Positions 61,695 through 64,000 of a DNA stretch of 64,000 bases are shown here, piece after piece. A model generated the notes under the pieces. The model was not told where the DNA came from, searched no databases, and was given only the letters and a program-made list of their open reading frames with translations. The translations under genes and the position numbers were made by a program. Positions within the stretch are counted from its first letter, which is position 1; the number at the start of each line of letters is the position of its first letter. Location of the stretch: contig JAYKXP010000002.1 in NCBI GenBank assembly GCA_037176845.1, positions 186,001-250,000 of the forward strand, written 5' to 3'. Origin of the DNA: Paramarasmius palmivorus (lineage: Eukaryota; Basidiomycota; Agaricomycetes; Agaricales; Marasmiaceae).

Positions 61695-63057
61695 TTAGGG
61701 TACTGTAAGATCAAGTCTATTGACAGCGGTCGTCAAGGAGATGGGCTTACCCCATGTCACTGAAATCCGTTTGTCATCCCGAAACCCGTAGTTGACCAAA
61801 CGCTCCTTCACATAGGCCTCTATCAGCTTTGTTTCCTCATCTACAGCGACGTGAAATCGGAGTACGAGTTCCTCGAATTCCGGGTTCTGTGAGATGATTA
61901 CGGTGACAAGAGTCCTCCAAAAGCGTTCAACATTAATTGCTTTTCGAATGTCGTCGGATTCATACGCGGAGAATACAAGCTCGACAGTGACGAAATTACC
62001 GTTTGCGATTCGAACAAATTGAATCGGCTGGGGGAGCCCGGAGAAGTAAAGGGAATGGCAAGAGAAGGGATTGGATTCCGTGCCAATGATTAGTCGAGGA
62101 ATCATCTGAGCCGTAGATAACTTTCGAAATAGTTTGAACTCTTGGATAGCTAGAAGACTTGGCTTCAGCACAGAAACAGCTGGCATGTGACAAAAACTCA
62201 CCTGGTGACAATGATGTTCCATCCGGGGTCCAGATTAGAGACTCGAGAACGCCGGCGGTCCTTTCCAGTAGCAGCCTGATTACAGGCAACGTTCGTGTAG
62301 TGGGCTTAATAGCGAGAGTACGTAGCCTTGGCGGCATTGGCGAGTTTTCAATCATCTCAAAAATATGATTGACCAAGTCAAAGTCAAAGGACTCGATCTC
62401 GAGGTGCTCCAATAAAGACAAATCGCAATGCCGATAGGAAGAAGTGATTCTCTGGATACCAATGCCCAACTCCTCGCGACGAGAAGTAAGGCGGAAGTCG
62501 CTTTTGAATGTCAGCTTGTTTGAAGGACCGCAGTGAACGAGAAAGCAATTTAGCTCGCGTATTCCAGGGAACGATCCGGAGAACGTAACACTTTCCAGAG
62601 CTGGCATCCTCTGTAAAAAACGATAAACCCAAACGGCATCCTTCCGACCATCGTAGCTGGCAGTCCACTCCAAGTGTTTTCGCGCCTGATAGTACTGGCA
62701 ACGCACACATCTGTTGGAGGCTTGGGATGGTTTTGGGGTGATGGTGTAGACATCAGGGCCATACATGACCTTGTGGATATACATTGCGATCTCCGGCGAG
62801 GGTATTATCTTCCTTTGCCAGTGATGAACGTCTTTCATACTCCGAATGGTCATTTGTGCGTTGTGGTATAGGAAGGATATCGCAATGCTGCGCCAGACTT
62901 TGGAGACGAGAAAATATTTGGACAGCTCCTTCGAATCCGAGCAATTGCATTGAATGATTTGGTAGGCCAGTTCGGGAGGTAGCGAGTTGCTGGTAAAGTC
63001 TAGAGCTGTGATGAGTTCGTGTTTGTAGGGTGAAGAGAGAACACACCGGAAGGGCAT
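61695..63057 (-). CDS. F-box / LRR-like hypothetical protein
   Basis: Two exons (63057-62202 and 62149-61695, phase 1) encode 436 residues. The start MPFRCVLSSPYKHELITALD precedes SNSLPPELAYQIIQ and YFLVSKVWRSIAISFLYHNA, the layout of many Agaricomycete F-box-like proteins. The middle holds leucine-rich strands (HCDLSLLEHLEIESFDFDLV, PPRLRTLAIKPTTRTLPVIR). The second exon reads FVTVELVFSAYESDDIRKAI and ends ISLTTAVNRLDLTVP. Members are presumed substrate receptors or structural proteins; no specific function is known. The frame is open further upstream to 63246 but 63057 is the ATG that begins family-like sequence. It is convergent with kinase-MFS copy 2 (132 bp). Confidence 0.8.
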
Positions 63058-63607
63058 ATCCAAGAGAAAGATAAGTACCAGTAAGGGAAAGGGAAAGGTT
63101 GTGGTTGAGGCTGTGAAATTGATCCAGGCTGTCAGTACATGTACATCAATCCCAGCGTGGGATGGGAAAGAGACCCAGAGATGTGTTGAATGTGCAGTTC
63201 CAGCTTGTTCTCTAGTGGTACTGTTTTTCCCAGAAACTTCGTACATAGCTTTCGTATGGCCCTGAGAGCTGAACAGCCAAATTGGCCCAGCTCCAAATCA
63301 ACCTTTTGAACGACATACAGAGCAGTATTCTCAACACACCATCAGCTAGGGCCCCTGCCATTGTCCGAGGCTTGCGTAGAGTAACCATCTCCATATCCCA
63401 AACCGAAACCAACTCCCCTGTCGCGCTTTCATAATATTTGAAGTATCGAGCTGTGAGCGTTGACGATGAGGACCCAGATCATGGTGGTTATGAAAAGGTT
63501 TTGACAAGCGCCCATTGGCACTTCGTACATAAGGACATTCACAAGAAATCCATTAATCAAGAGGGGATCTAGCACTACGACGACCTCCATTCACCATCTT
63601 GCCCACC
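63058..63607. other. Intergenic, no supported gene
   Basis: Upstream region of the F-box-like gene and 3' flank of the GH127-like gene; nothing else recognised. Confidence 0.35.
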
Positions 63608-64000
63608 TCATGTGCTCGTAAAGTTAGACCCCTTCATCACCGGAAACTCTCCAATCCTAAGCTTTGTAGCCTACCGAAATGTTAGGCGAACAAACTCGTT
63701 CAGACAGCACGTGGAGAACGCACCCCGAATGGCCATAGAGTGATCTCCCTCTCTTCGCCTACACAATCCGGATTCTCTGGAGGCGACGACGCATACGTAT
63801 CGCCCGCCAACGTCCAGTTAACTTTGCATGCTCTTGCCGTGATACTCAACGGTGGTAAACCCGAGTCGAAGATAGGTGAAGGGAGCTTAGAGAGACTGGT
63901 CGAGTGAAACTGTAAACTGGCAGGATCGATGGCATACTCCCAGTCTTCGGTAGCATCAAACTGTAGATCCATAGCATGGGGTTCATTGGGATCAGTCTTC
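63608..64000 (-). CDS. GH127 / DUF1680-like glycosidase, C-terminal part
   Basis: The 3' end of a gene entering from the right edge. The exon 64000-63724 reads DWEYAIDPASLQFHSTSLSK, PSPIFDSGLPPLSITARACK and VNWTLAGDTYASSPPENPDC, ending WPFG; after a 53-nt intron (63723-63671) the last exon 63670-63608 reads ATKLRIGEFPVMKGSNFTST-stop. The closing P-(Y/F)-G-x-T-K-L-R-I-x-E-F-P motif is characteristic of fungal GH127-type (beta-L-arabinofuranosidase-like) proteins, which act on arabinose-containing polysaccharides. The catalytic domain lies outside the window, so the family call rests on the tail alone. Confidence 0.7.

Overview
The window is nuclear DNA of a filamentous basidiomycete, most likely an Agaricomycete (mushroom-forming fungus). 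Genes carry many short GT-AG introns of about 45-75 nt. Several families present are expanded in or typical of Agaricomycetes: FunK1 kinases, kinases with an HGD(I/V)KG catalytic loop, a GH128 glucanase, a heme-thiolate peroxidase, a RecQ-type helicase fragment and an F-box protein. No rRNA, tRNA, CRISPR array or bacterial-type operon was seen.

Layout. 1-12.7 kb: a birth-and-death cluster of isoprenylcysteine methyltransferase (ICMT)-like genes with two complete copies, one running off the left edge, two frameshifted pseudogenes and one eroded relic. Among them lie HEM13 (coproporphyrinogen III oxidase), a GH128 glucanase and a FunK1 kinase. 13.5-20.6 kb: all minus strand; an unknown conserved protein, MED10, and a large protein joining a PARP catalytic domain to a UBE2Q-like E2 domain. 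20.6-27 kb: gene-poor, with a heme-thiolate peroxidase and a truncated RecQ-type helicase. 27-30.4 kb: a divergent HDDC2-like nucleotidase / HGH1 pair with start codons 55 bp apart. 31.8-45 kb: a secreted repeat protein, an F-box protein, BDP1, a small serine-rich protein, SEC72 and DED1 (divergent), and an unknown zinc-ribbon-like protein. 46.3-61.6 kb: two paralogous genes that each appear to encode an N-terminal protein kinase fused to an MFS-type membrane domain. Between them lie the second small serine-rich protein gene, an Agaricomycete hypothetical, a 934-bp non-autonomous Mutator-like element and a cytochrome P450. 61.7-64 kb: an F-box-like gene and the 3' end of a GH127-like glycosidase.

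Three observations stand out. First, the kinase-MFS fusion: both copies cross the domain junction through a phase-1 intron of 54-57 nt at the same place. Second, the Mutator-like element, with about 190-bp near-identical inverted repeats and a 9-bp target duplication, ends 95 bp before the P450 start codon. Third, a two-member family of about 68-residue proteins with a conserved C-terminal motif and matching TATA boxes.

Several conserved housekeeping genes (DED1, SEC72, HGH1) contain isolated one-base frame breaks, often in low-complexity runs, while neighbours are clean. This pattern suggests uncorrected assembly indels more than real pseudogenes, and it should temper any 'broken gene' call except for the multiply damaged ICMT copies. 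Exon models were built by eye from splice signals and family resemblance; functions are inferred from recognised motifs.
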